A DNA stretch of 48,374 nt from Sedimentisphaerales bacterium (GTDB taxonomy: Bacteria > Planctomycetota > Phycisphaerae > Sedimentisphaerales > Anaerobacaceae): NCBI GenBank assembly GCA_016927855.1, contig JAFGLV010000177.1:1-48374 (forward strand). Reading direction: 5' to 3'. Every line of letters starts with the position of its first letter. Within the stretch, counting starts at the first letter, position 1. A program made the translations under genes and the position numbers. Positions 1-8,350 of this stretch are shown here, piece by piece. The notes beneath the pieces are model-generated. The model did not search any database, was not told the origin of the DNA, and worked only from the letters and a program-made list of their open reading frames with translations.

Positions 1-1166
1 CCCGCCGGGTCGTAGACGTAGGTGACCGTCTCCCAGGTGTCACCTGCGGGCGGGTCCGGCGGCTGCGTCTCGCCCGCCCACTGGAGGTAATCCACCCAGG
101 CGCAGTCGTCGCCCTCGGACGTGCTGCCGTCCTTGACGTACTCCCAGCGGAACACGTGGGCGCCTTCCGTGCTGACGGTGTACTGCTGCTGCGCCCAGTC
201 TTCCTCGCCGCTGATGTAGTCCTTCATGACGCCGTCGATGTAGAAGTACAGCTCGTCCTGGTAGGCCTCCGACGAGACCTTCCAGTAGAAGCTCACGGTC
301 CCGGTCCCATAGCCGACGGCCTCCATGACCGCCGTCTGGTCATCGCCGAGCTCGTAGTCGCTCTCGGCCGCGTCGCTGCCGGAGTAGTACGGCCAGCTCG
401 TATCGTAGAAGCCCGCATCTCCATCGTGGCCGCTGTAGACGTCCAGGTCGGTATCCAAGGCTGCGGCCAGCCACGCCAACGGGACCACGGTCTGCGAGGG
501 CGTCCAGCGCACGTAGTCCACCCACGCGCAATCGTCGCCGCCCGAGACGCTGGCGTCCTTGACGTAACGCCACTTGAGGGCGTGCTGGCCCACCCCGGTC
601 ACCGACTGCGTGTATTCGCCCCAGCCCTGGCTGCCGGACCAAGTGGCCTTGAGCTGAGCGTCCACGTAGAACTTGAGGCTGTCGCTATTGTCGGCGGAGA
701 CCTTCCGGTAGAACCTCACCGTGCCCGGACCGTAGACCGTCATCTCCATCCAGGTTTCCTGACTGTCGCCGATGATCCCGCTCTGGGCGGCGTCATCGTC
801 GCTGTAGGCGCAGTATTCGCTGGCCTGGCCGTACCATTCGGCGTCGCCGCCGGTGGTGAAGGTCGCTTCGATATCGCAGACCGCCGCCAATGACCCGGCC
901 GTATGCACTTCGACCAGGCGGTTCTGGGCATCGTAAACGTACGCGTACCGGCCGTCGTAAGTCATATTGCCCGCGTCGTCGTAGGTATAATTGACATCCG
1001 CCACGTCCGTGTACTGGTTCAACTCATTGGCAGTATACACGTCGGTCCCGCTGGAGTCAACCACCGAGGTGCGGTTGCCGACGGGGTCGGTGTCCTTGAC
1101 GCGTGGGTTGGGAACCCACCCTGCATGTCGGCACGATGGCGCGGTACGTGGGACCTGAGCATTCAC
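1..1166 (-). CDS. RHS/YD-repeat protein, 3' part, with two inserted jelly-roll-like modules
   Basis: The minus strand reads open from about 1259 to the window edge. The first recognisable residues are DPVGNRTSV, followed by ELNQYT, YTYDDAGNMTYDG and YVYDAQNRLVEV, which are classical YD/RHS repeats. After these come two copies of a roughly 110-residue module with the pattern VxFYxKVS...LxFYxDxxxK...W.YVKD...GDDCAWVDYxxW (about 530-890 and 130-480), a secreted beta-sandwich-like module. RHS proteins are large surface or secreted polypeptides. No ATG lies in frame upstream. The only in-frame start before the stop at 1260-1262 is a GTG at 1166 with no clear ribosome site, and it lies inside palindromic repeats. 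The 5' part of the gene therefore looks lost, and the 3' end is outside the window. The family call is firm; the start is a guess, and this may be a pseudogene. Confidence 0.6.
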   Translation of the reverse strand, partial: MNAQVPRTAPSCRHAGWVPNPRVKDTDPVGNRTSVVDSSGTDVYTANELNQYTDVADVNYTYDDAGNMTYDGRYAYVYDAQNRLVEVHTAGSLAAVCDIEATFTTGGDAEWYGQASEYCAYSDDDAAQSGIIGDSQETWMEMTVYGPGTVRFYRKVSADNSDSLKFYVDAQLKATWSGSQGWGEYTQSVTGVGQHALKWRYVKDASVSGGDDCAWVDYVRWTPSQTVVPLAWLAAALDTDLDVYSGHDGDAGFYDTSWPYYSGSDAAESDYELGDDQTAVMEAVGYGTGTVSFYWKVSSEAYQDELYFYIDGVMKDYISGEEDWAQQQYTVSTEGAHVFRWEYVKDGSTSEGDDCAWVDYLQWAGETQPPDPPAGDTWETVTYVYDPA

Positions 1167-1225
1167 GCGTCTGCCAACGTGGGCGGGACGTCCACAGCAC
1201 GCGCGGGCGAGACGCCCGCGACACG
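1098..1225. repeat. cluster of REP-like palindromes at the broken 5' end of the RHS gene
   Basis: On the minus strand this holds GCAG, then GGTGGGTT-ccc-AACCCACGCG (a close match to copies at 8405 and 45375), followed by GC-rich palindromes such as CGCGGGCGtctCGCCCGCG and GTGGACGTCCCGCCCAC. The YD-repeat homology of the neighbouring gene ends exactly where the first palindrome begins. Confidence 0.6.
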
Positions 1226-1350
1226 TTACATTTGTCCTTGCGGGGGATGCCGATCTGTCTTAGTATGCGGATGGTGCGTGGCGCGTCGTTCCGGCGGTGT
1301 TTTCGCGCGACGTTGACGCACGACGATGGAGTATCGCACGAGGAGCGCTC

Positions 1351-2220
1351 ATGACGGACAGCCGGCTGAGGATACAGGACAGCCCCGAGTTTCGCGAACC
1401 CCGCCTGATCGTGGGTTTCTCCGGGTGGATGGACGGCGGCGACGTGTCGACCGGGACGTTGCGCGTGCTGGTGGAGAAGCTCGAGGCGCATCAGTTCGCG
1501 GAGATCTCGCCTGAGGGGTTCTATATCTACAACTTCCCCGGCGCGATGGACCTGACGGCGCTGTTTCGGCCGCACTGCCGTATCCGCGAGGGGCTCGTTC
1601 GCGTCCTGGAGTTTCCCAAGAATGCCTTCTACGGTTCCGTGCAGCACGACGTGATCCTGTTTCTGGGTAAGGAGCCCAACCTGGACTGGGAGAGCTACGC
1701 CGACCATATCCTGCGCATCTGCGCGCGGTTCGGCGTGAGGATGATCTACTTCATCGGCAGTGTTTCGGGCCTGGTGCCTCACACGCGCGATCCGCACATG
1801 TTCTGCTCGGTGTCCGATCCACAGCTCAAGCCGGTCTTCGACCGTTTCGGGATTGGGTTCAGCGACTACGAAGGCCCGGCGAGCATCGCGACCTACCTGA
1901 CGGTCAAGGCCAGGCAGTCCGGCATCGACATGGTCAATCTCGTGGCGACGGTGCCGGCGTACGTGCAAGGCAACAATCCCAAGTGCATCGATGCGGTGGT
2001 GCGCCGGATCGCCGGCATGATCGGCGTCGAGCTGCACCTCGACGACCTGCGCGCGGCGGCCGATGAGTTCGAGAAGAAGCTCAACGAGGTGGTCAACGAA
2101 CAGCCCGAATTGGCGGAGAGCATCGTTAAGCTCGAACAGGACTACGACAACGAGGTGTTCAACAACGAGATGACCGATCTGAAGCAGTGGCTGCACCAGA
2201 AGGGGATCCGGCTGGACTGA
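1351..2220 (+). CDS. PAC2 family protein
   Basis: A 289-residue soluble protein of the PAC2 (proteasome assembly chaperone 2-like) family. Typical features are the N-terminal PRLIVGFSGWMDGGDVSTG segment, the central IYFIGSVSGLVPHTRDP segment, which is the family's conserved core, and the C-terminal helical stretch rich in Glu and Lys (DEFEKKLNEVV...LEQDYD). Bacterial PAC2 proteins have no settled function; the name comes from the eukaryotic chaperone. The ATG at 1351 is preceded by AGGAGC at 1341-1346, so it is preferred over the upstream GTG/ATG codons that would extend the frame to 1297. It starts about 190 bases after the divergently oriented RHS fragment and shares its strand with the fucosidases. 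No signal peptide or membrane segment is seen. Family assignment is from recognition of the sequence pattern. Confidence 0.75.
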   Translation: MTDSRLRIQDSPEFREPRLIVGFSGWMDGGDVSTGTLRVLVEKLEAHQFAEISPEGFYIYNFPGAMDLTALFRPHCRIREGLVRVLEFPKNAFYGSVQHDVILFLGKEPNLDWESYADHILRICARFGVRMIYFIGSVSGLVPHTRDPHMFCSVSDPQLKPVFDRFGIGFSDYEGPASIATYLTVKARQSGIDMVNLVATVPAYVQGNNPKCIDAVVRRIAGMIGVELHLDDLRAAADEFEKKLNEVVNEQPELAESIVKLEQDYDNEVFNNEMTDLKQWLHQKGIRLD

Positions 2221-2320
2221 TGGCATTGATGATGGATGATGAATCATGGATGATTGACGCCGCGAGTGGGCAGTAGTGACCGATCATCGTTGAGCGAATG
2301 CGACGCACTATGCCAAATCC

Positions 2321-2526
2321 GAATATCGAAATTCGAAATCCGAAACAAACCCAAATGATCCAAGCTCCCAATCCACTTGCCCCAGCAGGTCGTCCTGAGC
2401 GCAGCGAAGGATCTCGTTTCGATGACCAGGTCCTTCACTTCGTTCAGGACGATGTTTCGCATCGGGTTTCGGTCATTTGGATTTTGGTCTTTTTGATTTG
2501 TTTCGTATTTCGAGCGTCGAGTTTCG
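2321..2526. repeat. nested inverted repeat that encodes the fucosidase N-terminus
   Basis: Two nested imperfect inverted repeats. The outer left arm (2321-2363) carries TCGAAATCCGAAACAAA and the outer right arm (2473-2526) is its reverse complement with changes (TTTGTTTCGTATTTCGA). The inner arms are CCTGAGCGCAGCGAAGGAT at 2394-2412 and the reverse complement of CCTGAACGAAGTGAAGGA at 2431-2448. The inner unit has relatives at 8437 and 34063. The outer right arm codes for the hydrophobic stretch of the first fucosidase. Confidence 0.6.
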
Positions 2527-4151
2527 TGCTTGCGGCGCAGCCGGTCGAAACGGCGCAGCAGCGCGACGCACGGATGAAGTGGTGGCGCGAGGCGCGCTTT
2601 GGGATGTTTGTGCACTACGGTTTGTACGCGATCCCGGCCGGGCAGTGGGACGATAAGACCTGGGAGCGAGGCGGTATGGAGTGGATTCAGCGCCGCGCCG
2701 ACGTGCCGGCTGATGTGTATGCACGGCGGTTGCTGCCTCAGTTCAAGCCCAAGCAGGGTTTTGCGGACAAGTGGGCGAAGCTGGCCAAGGAGGCCGGCTG
2801 CAAGTACGTCGTGTTCACCGACAAGCATCACGAAGGTTTCGCTCTGCACGATAGTGATGTGACGAACTTCGACGCGAAGGACGTCACCGGGCGCGACTTG
2901 TGCCGCGAGATGGTCGAGGCGGTGCGGCGGCAGGGCTTGCGGGTCGGCATGTACTATTCGCTCTGGGACTGGCACCATCCGGATGCCTACGCGGGCGCGG
3001 GAACGAACAATCCGCCTTGCCAGACGATGGAAGGGCGCGAGCCGGCCAGGTATCTTGACTTTCTCAACAGCCAGGTGGAGGAGATCGTCACCCGTTACGG
3101 GCGGCTGGACGTGTTGTGGTTCGATTATTCCAGCCAGGAGTACCAGGGCCAAGCCTGGCGGGCGAACGAGCTGATGGCGCTGGCCCGGCGGCACCAACCG
3201 GGCATCATCATCAACAACCGGCTTTACCGAAGCCCCGAGGCGGGCTGGTTCGACGACCATCACCTTGAGCCGTTCGACAGTCGGTACGGTGACTTCTGCA
3301 CGCCGGAGCAGCGCATCCCGCCGACCGGCGTGCCGGGTGTCGATTGGGAAACCTGCATGACGATCAACACAACCTGGGGCTACTCGAAGTTCGACCATGC
3401 GTGGAAGAGCGTGCAGGTGCTGATTCGCAACCTCGTCGACATCGCCAGCAAGGGGGGCAACTACCTGCTCAACGTCGGCCCGATGGCCGACGGCACGGTG
3501 CCGCCTGAGATCGTCGAACGCATGGAGGTGATCGGCAGGTGGATGGCGGTCAACGGCGAATCGGTCTACGGGACGGTCGCCGGCCCGTTCGCGGGGCTTA
3601 CGTGGGGACGCTGTACGATGAAACGCGCCGGCGACGGGACGACGCTGTACCTGCATGTTTTCGACTGGCCCGCCGATGGCAAGCTGGTCGTACCGGGACT
3701 GAGGACCAAGGTCGATGCCGCCCGGTTGCTGGTCAACGATGTCACGTTGAACGTTACCGAGAGCGACTCCGAGCTGGTGGTGCACGTGCCGTCTGACGCC
3801 CCCGACGTCGATGACAGCGTTATCGCGCTCAAGATCGAGGGCGAGCCGCGGATATCGCAAAGAAAAACAGACCTCTTTCGTCCTGTGAGGAGATATGGAG
3901 GATGTTGCCATGGCAAGGTTTACTATCAGCAGGAAAGCATCGTTGTGTTTCGTTGCGGCGTTGTTGAGCGTGGTCGCTTGCGGCTCGGCGTTCTCGCAAC
4001 AGGTTGTGGGCCGGCCGGGCGAGACAACCGAGCAGAGAGACGCGCGCATGAAGTGGTGGCGCGAGGCCCGCTTCGGTCTTTTTTGTCACTGGGGAGTGTA
4101 CGCCGTGCCGGCGGGGACGTACAAGGTCGAGCGGATCGGCGGGATCGGTGA
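2355..4151 (+). CDS. alpha-L-fucosidase (GH29), first of a tandem pair
   Basis: Secreted exo-glycosidase releasing alpha-L-fucose from fucosylated or fucoidan-type glycans. The mature part starts near QPVETAQQRDARMKWW and shows GH29 hallmarks: WREARFGMFVHYG, KYVVFTDKHHEGFALHDS, LDVLWFDYSS (position of the nucleophile Asp), CTPEQRIP, DWETCMTINTTWGY and SKGGNYLLNVGP. The N-terminus is odd. The only hydrophobic segment, VIWILVFLICFVF, is encoded by a dispersed inverted repeat, and no candidate start (ATG 2298, ATG 2355, or a TTG near 2488) has a convincing ribosome site. The C-terminus is also odd: recognisable homology ends near KIEGEPR (about 3852), yet the frame stays open for 300 more bases and overlaps the next gene by 242 bases in a different frame. 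A frameshift or lost stop is likely; the +1 frame stops at 3886-3888, just before the second gene. Enzyme family is firm; both termini are uncertain. Confidence 0.8.
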   Translation: MIQAPNPLAPAGRPERSEGSRFDDQVLHFVQDDVSHRVSVIWILVFLICFVFRASSFVLAAQPVETAQQRDARMKWWREARFGMFVHYGLYAIPAGQWDDKTWERGGMEWIQRRADVPADVYARRLLPQFKPKQGFADKWAKLAKEAGCKYVVFTDKHHEGFALHDSDVTNFDAKDVTGRDLCREMVEAVRRQGLRVGMYYSLWDWHHPDAYAGAGTNNPPCQTMEGREPARYLDFLNSQVEEIVTRYGRLDVLWFDYSSQEYQGQAWRANELMALARRHQPGIIINNRLYRSPEAGWFDDHHLEPFDSRYGDFCTPEQRIPPTGVPGVDWETCMTINTTWGYSKFDHAWKSVQVLIRNLVDIASKGGNYLLNVGPMADGTVPPEIVERMEVIGRWMAVNGESVYGTVAGPFAGLTWGRCTMKRAGDGTTLYLHVFDWPADGKLVVPGLRTKVDAARLLVNDVTLNVTESDSELVVHVPSDAPDVDDSVIALKIEGEPRISQRKTDLFRPVRRYGGCCHGKVYYQQESIVVFRCGVVERGRLRLGVLATGCGPAGRDNRAERRAHEVVARGPLRSFLSLGSVRRAGGDVQGRADRRDR

Positions 4152-5688
4152 GTGGATTATGAACCGGGGCAAGATTCCGGTGGCCGAGTACAAGGAATTC
4201 GCTAAGCAGTTCAATCCCATCAACTACGACCCCGACGCCTGGGTGCGGCTGGCCAAGGAAGCCGGGATGAAGTACGTCGTCATTACGAGCAAGCACCACG
4301 ACGGGTTCGCGCTGTTCGACTCGAAGGTCACCGACTGGGACATCGTGGACGCGACCCCGTACGGCAAGGACCTGCTCAAGCCCTTGGCGGAGGCGTGCCG
4401 CAAGCACGGCCTCAGGCTGGGTTTCTACTATTCACAAGCCCAGGATTGGAACCACTCCGGCGGCGCCGCCTCCGGAGGCCACTGGGACCCCGCCCAGGAC
4501 GGTGACATGGACGAATACCTCCGCACCATCGCCGTACCGCAGGTGCGTGAGATTCTCTCGAATTACGGTAAACTTGACATTTTATGGTGGGATACTCCCA
4601 ATAACATGACGAAAGAGCGAGCGGAGATGCTCCTGCCTCTGCTCGAGCTTCAGCCTCAGATCATCACGAACAACCGGTTGGGCGGAGGCTACCAGGGTGA
4701 CCTGAGCACGCCGGAGCAACGCATCCCGGCCACCGGCACGCCCGGCCGCGACTGGGAAACCTGCATGACGATGAACGATACCTGGGGCTTCAAGAGCTAC
4801 GACGACAACTGGAAATCGACGCAGACGTTGATCCGCAATCTCGTCGACATCGCCAGCAAGGGCGGCAACTACCTTCTGAATGTCGGCCCGACCGCGTTGG
4901 GCGAGATTCCCCAGCCGAGCATTGCTCGGCTCAAGGAGATCGGCAAGTGGATGGCGGTCAACGGCGAGTCGATCTACGCCACCACCGCCAGCCCGTTTCC
5001 CAAGCTCGCGTGGGGTCGCTGCACGAAGAAGCTGCGCGATGATGGCGCGACGCTCTACCTGCACGTCTTCAACTGGCCCGAGGACGGCAAGCTGCTGATC
5101 CCGGGTTTGCGCAGCGAGGTCCGCAGCGCTCGCCTCCTGGCCAACGGCCAAAGCCTGCCGACTTCCACCACCGAGGACGGCGTGATCGTCTCCGTTCCCG
5201 CCGAGCCTGTCGACCCGATCGACACCGTGATCGTCGCGCGGATCGACGGCAAACTCGTGGTCGAGAAGGTCCTGCCGGGCCAAGCCGCCGACGGCACCCT
5301 GACGCTTGCCGCGACGATGGCGGACATTCACAATCCCAACGGCGGCGACACCCAGGTCGAAGACATCGACGGCCAGCCCAACATCGGCTGGTGGACCAAC
5401 GACCGAAGCTGGGTCAGTTGGAGCTTCAAAGTCGACAAGCCCGGCAAGTTCGACGTGGTCGCAACGATCGCGACGCTGGCGACCGGCAGCAAGTTCGAAC
5501 TGGTGGTCGGCGACGCGAAGCTCACCGTCGACGCGCCTAACACCGGCAGCTATCAGAGCTTTCGAACCGTGACGTTGGGCCGGGTCGAATTGATGGAAAC
5601 CGGTGCGCATGAGTTGAGCATCAGACCCTTGCGCCGCCAGTGGCAACCGATCAACCTGCGCTCGGTTGTCCTCAAACCCGCTTCGTGA
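3910..5688 (+). CDS. alpha-L-fucosidase (GH29) with extra C-terminal beta-domain, second of a tandem pair
   Basis: Paralogue of the upstream fucosidase with the same catalytic core: RMKWWREARFGLFCHWG, KYVVITSKHHDGFALFDS, LDILWWDTPN with the nucleophile-position Asp, STPEQRIP, DWETCMTMNDTWGF and SKGGNYLLNVGP. A clear signal peptide (KASLCFVAALLSVVACGSAF) directs export. After the usual small beta-domain it carries about 140 more residues (DGTLTLAATMADIHN to the end) resembling a carbohydrate-binding-like jelly roll, which the first copy lacks. The ATG at 3910 has GGAGG at 3897-3901 and is preferred over ATG 3895. Tandem fucosidases with and without an accessory domain suggest degradation of complex fucose-containing polysaccharide. 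Likely co-transcribed with the upstream copy. Confidence 0.88.
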   Translation: MARFTISRKASLCFVAALLSVVACGSAFSQQVVGRPGETTEQRDARMKWWREARFGLFCHWGVYAVPAGTYKVERIGGIGEWIMNRGKIPVAEYKEFAKQFNPINYDPDAWVRLAKEAGMKYVVITSKHHDGFALFDSKVTDWDIVDATPYGKDLLKPLAEACRKHGLRLGFYYSQAQDWNHSGGAASGGHWDPAQDGDMDEYLRTIAVPQVREILSNYGKLDILWWDTPNNMTKERAEMLLPLLELQPQIITNNRLGGGYQGDLSTPEQRIPATGTPGRDWETCMTMNDTWGFKSYDDNWKSTQTLIRNLVDIASKGGNYLLNVGPTALGEIPQPSIARLKEIGKWMAVNGESIYATTASPFPKLAWGRCTKKLRDDGATLYLHVFNWPEDGKLLIPGLRSEVRSARLLANGQSLPTSTTEDGVIVSVPAEPVDPIDTVIVARIDGKLVVEKVLPGQAADGTLTLAATMADIHNPNGGDTQVEDIDGQPNIGWWTNDRSWVSWSFKVDKPGKFDVVATIATLATGSKFELVVGDAKLTVDAPNTGSYQSFRTVTLGRVELMETGAHELSIRPLRRQWQPINLRSVVLKPAS

Positions 5689-5735
5689 CGGATGGACCCA
5701 TGGCGCCAACGGGCCGCTCTAGGTGACGGATACCT

Positions 5736-8345
5736 ATGACCATACGCAATCGCCTGCTCGTGCTCCTGTTAGCGATCGCGCTGACGCCGCTGATTATCAC
5801 GTCGGCGCTTCAGCAGATATCCATACGCGTGGCCCGCGCCCGTCTGGCTTCCCGGACCATGGAGGCTCTCAACGCCAACGCGCGGGAGGTGCTCCGGGAG
5901 CAGCTTCAGAGTCACGTCGGCATTCTGGAGCGTGAGCGGCAACTGGCGGATGCCTTGCTGGCGCGCCAGGCGCGCGAGGTGGAGCTGCGCCTGGCGAGTC
6001 TGACGCCGCCGGCCGAGCCCAACATAGGCGACGGCTTCTTCTCCACGGAACGCCGTACCGACCTCCGCGACGCGCGACCGCCGAGAGTGGAAGACAGGGT
6101 GCAGAGGCCGGAGGAGAGACAACGCAGGACGGAAGAAGACAGTCCCCGCCGTCCGGCGCCATTCGGCCCCGTCGCAGTGGAGATCGTCTCGTCAGACTAT
6201 CACTTCGGCTTCGATCCGAACCTCGAGAGCGAGCCGGCCCAGCGTCACGCCTATTTTGACCAGCCGGCCGAACCCAATGCACCGTCTGTGCAGGCCGATT
6301 ACCAGGCCCAGACCTGCATCGTTCTGCGCAGCGACCAGGAAGCCCTGGTCGAGCAGGCCAAGCAGGAGTTGGCCTCGATGACGCCCGTCTACCACGAAAT
6401 CTGCGGCTACCAGCCCAAAGGCATCTTGTGGCTGCACACTTGCCTCGACGCAGGCCTTTACACGACCTATCCCGGCGGCGTGCCACTGCCCGAGCCGGCG
6501 CGGTACGATCCCCGCCGGACCGATTGGTATCGGCGAGCCGAGGGCTTCGCCCGCGCCGCACGCTTCCCTGGCGGGTCGCCCGAACGGGAGCCCGGCGCCG
6601 ACGGCGCGCCGCAACGGGTGGGAGGGCAACGTGGAGGCGCGCGCCGCGGCGGGCCGGACTCTCAGGATACGGGACGTCGCCGCGGCCCGGGTTTCAGGCG
6701 GAGCCGGGGCAGTTGGGCCCTCATCCGGATCGAAGCCAGACAGGGCGCGCCGACGAGGGACCCTTTCACGAATCAACCGGTGGTCGTGCGGTCCGTTCCG
6801 GTGCGGTATGCCGACGGTTCTTTCGCCGGCGCCACGGCGGTGGTCCGCACGATCCCGGAAATCTTCGCGAGCATGCAATTGCCCGAACGGTGGGGCACCG
6901 ACATCGAGCGCATGCTGGTCATGGTCGACCCGAATGCGCCGCCGGACCAGCACCCGCAGATCCTGCTCCACGATGGGCTCGCCGACGACAGCGACGAGCG
7001 CGACCGCCGACGCCGGATGTTCGCGCCCGAGCTGCGCTCCGCAGACGCCGAGATGCTGCAGACGGCAGTGGGCGACATCGTCGAAGGCCAGTCGGGCGTG
7101 CGGGTGATGGAGTACAAGGGTCGGACGTGTCTGTGGGCGTATCAGCCGCTCGATATCCCGCAGGTCGCGGCCGTCCTCATCGTCCCGCAGGAACGCGTGG
7201 TCGAGCTGGCCCGGACGATGAAGCAGTCCTTGCTCCGAGAGAGCCTCTTCTGGCTCCAGGGCGAGACGTTGATCGTGCTGCTGGTCGCGGTGGTGGCGGT
7301 GGTCCTGGCGGCGCTGAAGGCGCGGGACGTGACCAAGCCGATCAATGCCCTGACCGAGGCGGGCAAGCGGCTCGGAGCCGGCGACTACGATGCCCAGGTC
7401 GATATCGCCACCGGTGACGAGTTCGAGCAGCTCGGCCGGGTCTTCAACGAGGCCGGTCCCAAGCTGCGCGAGCGCGAGAAGATGAAACGCTCGCTGGAGC
7501 TGGCCGCCGCGATCCAGCAGAGCCTCCTGCCCGGCCGCGCGCCCACAGTGGACCGCTTCGAGATCAGCGGTCGCTGCCTCTACTGTGATGAGACCGGAGG
7601 CGACTATTACGATTTCATCCACCTGCCCACACGGAAAACTGTAGAGACGCAACATTTTGCGTCTCAGCCATCGGAGGACGAGGGACGCAAGACGGGGGGC
7701 GTAGGGCGAGCGTCCGCGCTCGCCAGTCGTGCGGGGACGCACGACCTACCCACGCAAGCCGACCGTGTCGGCCTGGTCGTCGGCGACGTCAGCGGTCATG
7801 GCATCGGTGCGGCGTTGCTGATGGCCGCGACGCGTGGCATGCTCCACGCCGAAGCGGGCCACCACGCCGAGAATCTCAGTGGCCTCTTCCAGTCACTCAA
7901 TACGAGACTTGTCGCTGAGACCGTCGACGACCGGTTCGTTACGCTCTTCTATGGCCTGCTCGACAACGAGGCCCGCACCCTGGTCTGGGCCTCGGCGGGC
8001 CACGAGCCGGCCATCTGGTACCACGCCGAGTCCGGCCAGATCGAGGAGCTGCCCAACACCGGCATGCCGCTGGGCGTCGTGCCCGACGCCGCCTTCGAGC
8101 AGGCCGGACCGGTTGTCCTGCAGCCGGGTGACGTCCTGGTCGTCGGCACCGACGGCATCCACGAAGCCCAGGACCCCAAGGGGAGCTTCTTCGGCAGAGA
8201 GCGTTTCCTGGAGATCATCCGCGCCAACGTCACCCGCTCGGCCGACGCCATCTGTGCCGCGGTTATCGATGCCGTCACCCACTTCGTCCAGGCCGCCCCC
8301 CGCACCGACGACATCACCCTCATCGCCATCAAAGCCAAGCCGTGA
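5736..8345 (+). CDS. dCache-HAMP-PP2C (SpoIIE/RsbU-type) serine phosphatase with in-frame repeat insertion
   Basis: An 869-residue membrane sensor phosphatase. TM1 lies at residues 8-27. A long extracytoplasmic region follows, with Cache-like motifs (TYPGGVPLPEPARYDPRRTDWY near 245; PVVVRSVPVRYADGSFAGATAV near 350) interrupted by an Arg/Gly-rich low-complexity stretch (about 285-325). TM2 is at about 507-527, then HAMP (about 528-580) and a PP2C/SpoIIE domain (about 590-868) with GGDYYDFI, LVVGDVSGHGIGAALLMA, WASAGHEPAIWY, GDVLVVGTDGI and DDITLIAI. Such proteins dephosphorylate anti-sigma-factor antagonists in partner-switching systems. Between GGDYYDFIHLP and RVGLVVGDVSG, where the family has only a short loop, about 40 residues are encoded by palindromic repeats (7641-7749). 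AGGTGA precedes the ATG. No partner STAS or anti-sigma gene is adjacent. Confidence 0.88.
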   Translation: MTIRNRLLVLLLAIALTPLIITSALQQISIRVARARLASRTMEALNANAREVLREQLQSHVGILERERQLADALLARQAREVELRLASLTPPAEPNIGDGFFSTERRTDLRDARPPRVEDRVQRPEERQRRTEEDSPRRPAPFGPVAVEIVSSDYHFGFDPNLESEPAQRHAYFDQPAEPNAPSVQADYQAQTCIVLRSDQEALVEQAKQELASMTPVYHEICGYQPKGILWLHTCLDAGLYTTYPGGVPLPEPARYDPRRTDWYRRAEGFARAARFPGGSPEREPGADGAPQRVGGQRGGARRGGPDSQDTGRRRGPGFRRSRGSWALIRIEARQGAPTRDPFTNQPVVVRSVPVRYADGSFAGATAVVRTIPEIFASMQLPERWGTDIERMLVMVDPNAPPDQHPQILLHDGLADDSDERDRRRRMFAPELRSADAEMLQTAVGDIVEGQSGVRVMEYKGRTCLWAYQPLDIPQVAAVLIVPQERVVELARTMKQSLLRESLFWLQGETLIVLLVAVVAVVLAALKARDVTKPINALTEAGKRLGAGDYDAQVDIATGDEFEQLGRVFNEAGPKLREREKMKRSLELAAAIQQSLLPGRAPTVDRFEISGRCLYCDETGGDYYDFIHLPTRKTVETQHFASQPSEDEGRKTGGVGRASALASRAGTHDLPTQADRVGLVVGDVSGHGIGAALLMAATRGMLHAEAGHHAENLSGLFQSLNTRLVAETVDDRFVTLFYGLLDNEARTLVWASAGHEPAIWYHAESGQIEELPNTGMPLGVVPDAAFEQAGPVVLQPGDVLVVGTDGIHEAQDPKGSFFGRERFLEIIRANVTRSADAICAAVIDAVTHFVQAAPRTDDITLIAIKAKP
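7641..7749. repeat. three REP-like hairpins, including a GTAG...CTAC REPIN, inside the PP2C coding sequence
   Basis: First hairpin: GTA plus GAGACGCAA-cat-TTTGCGTCTC (7641-7665). Then a symmetric pair: GTAG at 7701, stem GGCGAGCG/CGCTCGCC (7705-7724), stem GTCGTGCG/CGCACGAC (7726-7745), and closing CTAC at 7746-7749. The arrangement of two facing GTAG-headed hairpins matches REPIN/BIME architecture. The reading frame runs through without a stop. Confidence 0.75.
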
Positions 8346-8350
8346 GGCTC

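Noticed and set aside
1057..2247. 396-codon minus-strand frame across the PAC2 gene and the RHS 5' region
   Set aside because: Different frame from the YD-repeat protein, no motifs, and it is antisense to a clear PAC2 gene.
2244..4049. Long minus-strand open frame opposite the first fucosidase (similar ones opposite the PAC2, glycosyltransferase and nifU genes)
   Set aside because: High-GC genes commonly leave antisense frames open. The translations show no family motifs, and the plus-strand (or real-strand) genes are unambiguous.
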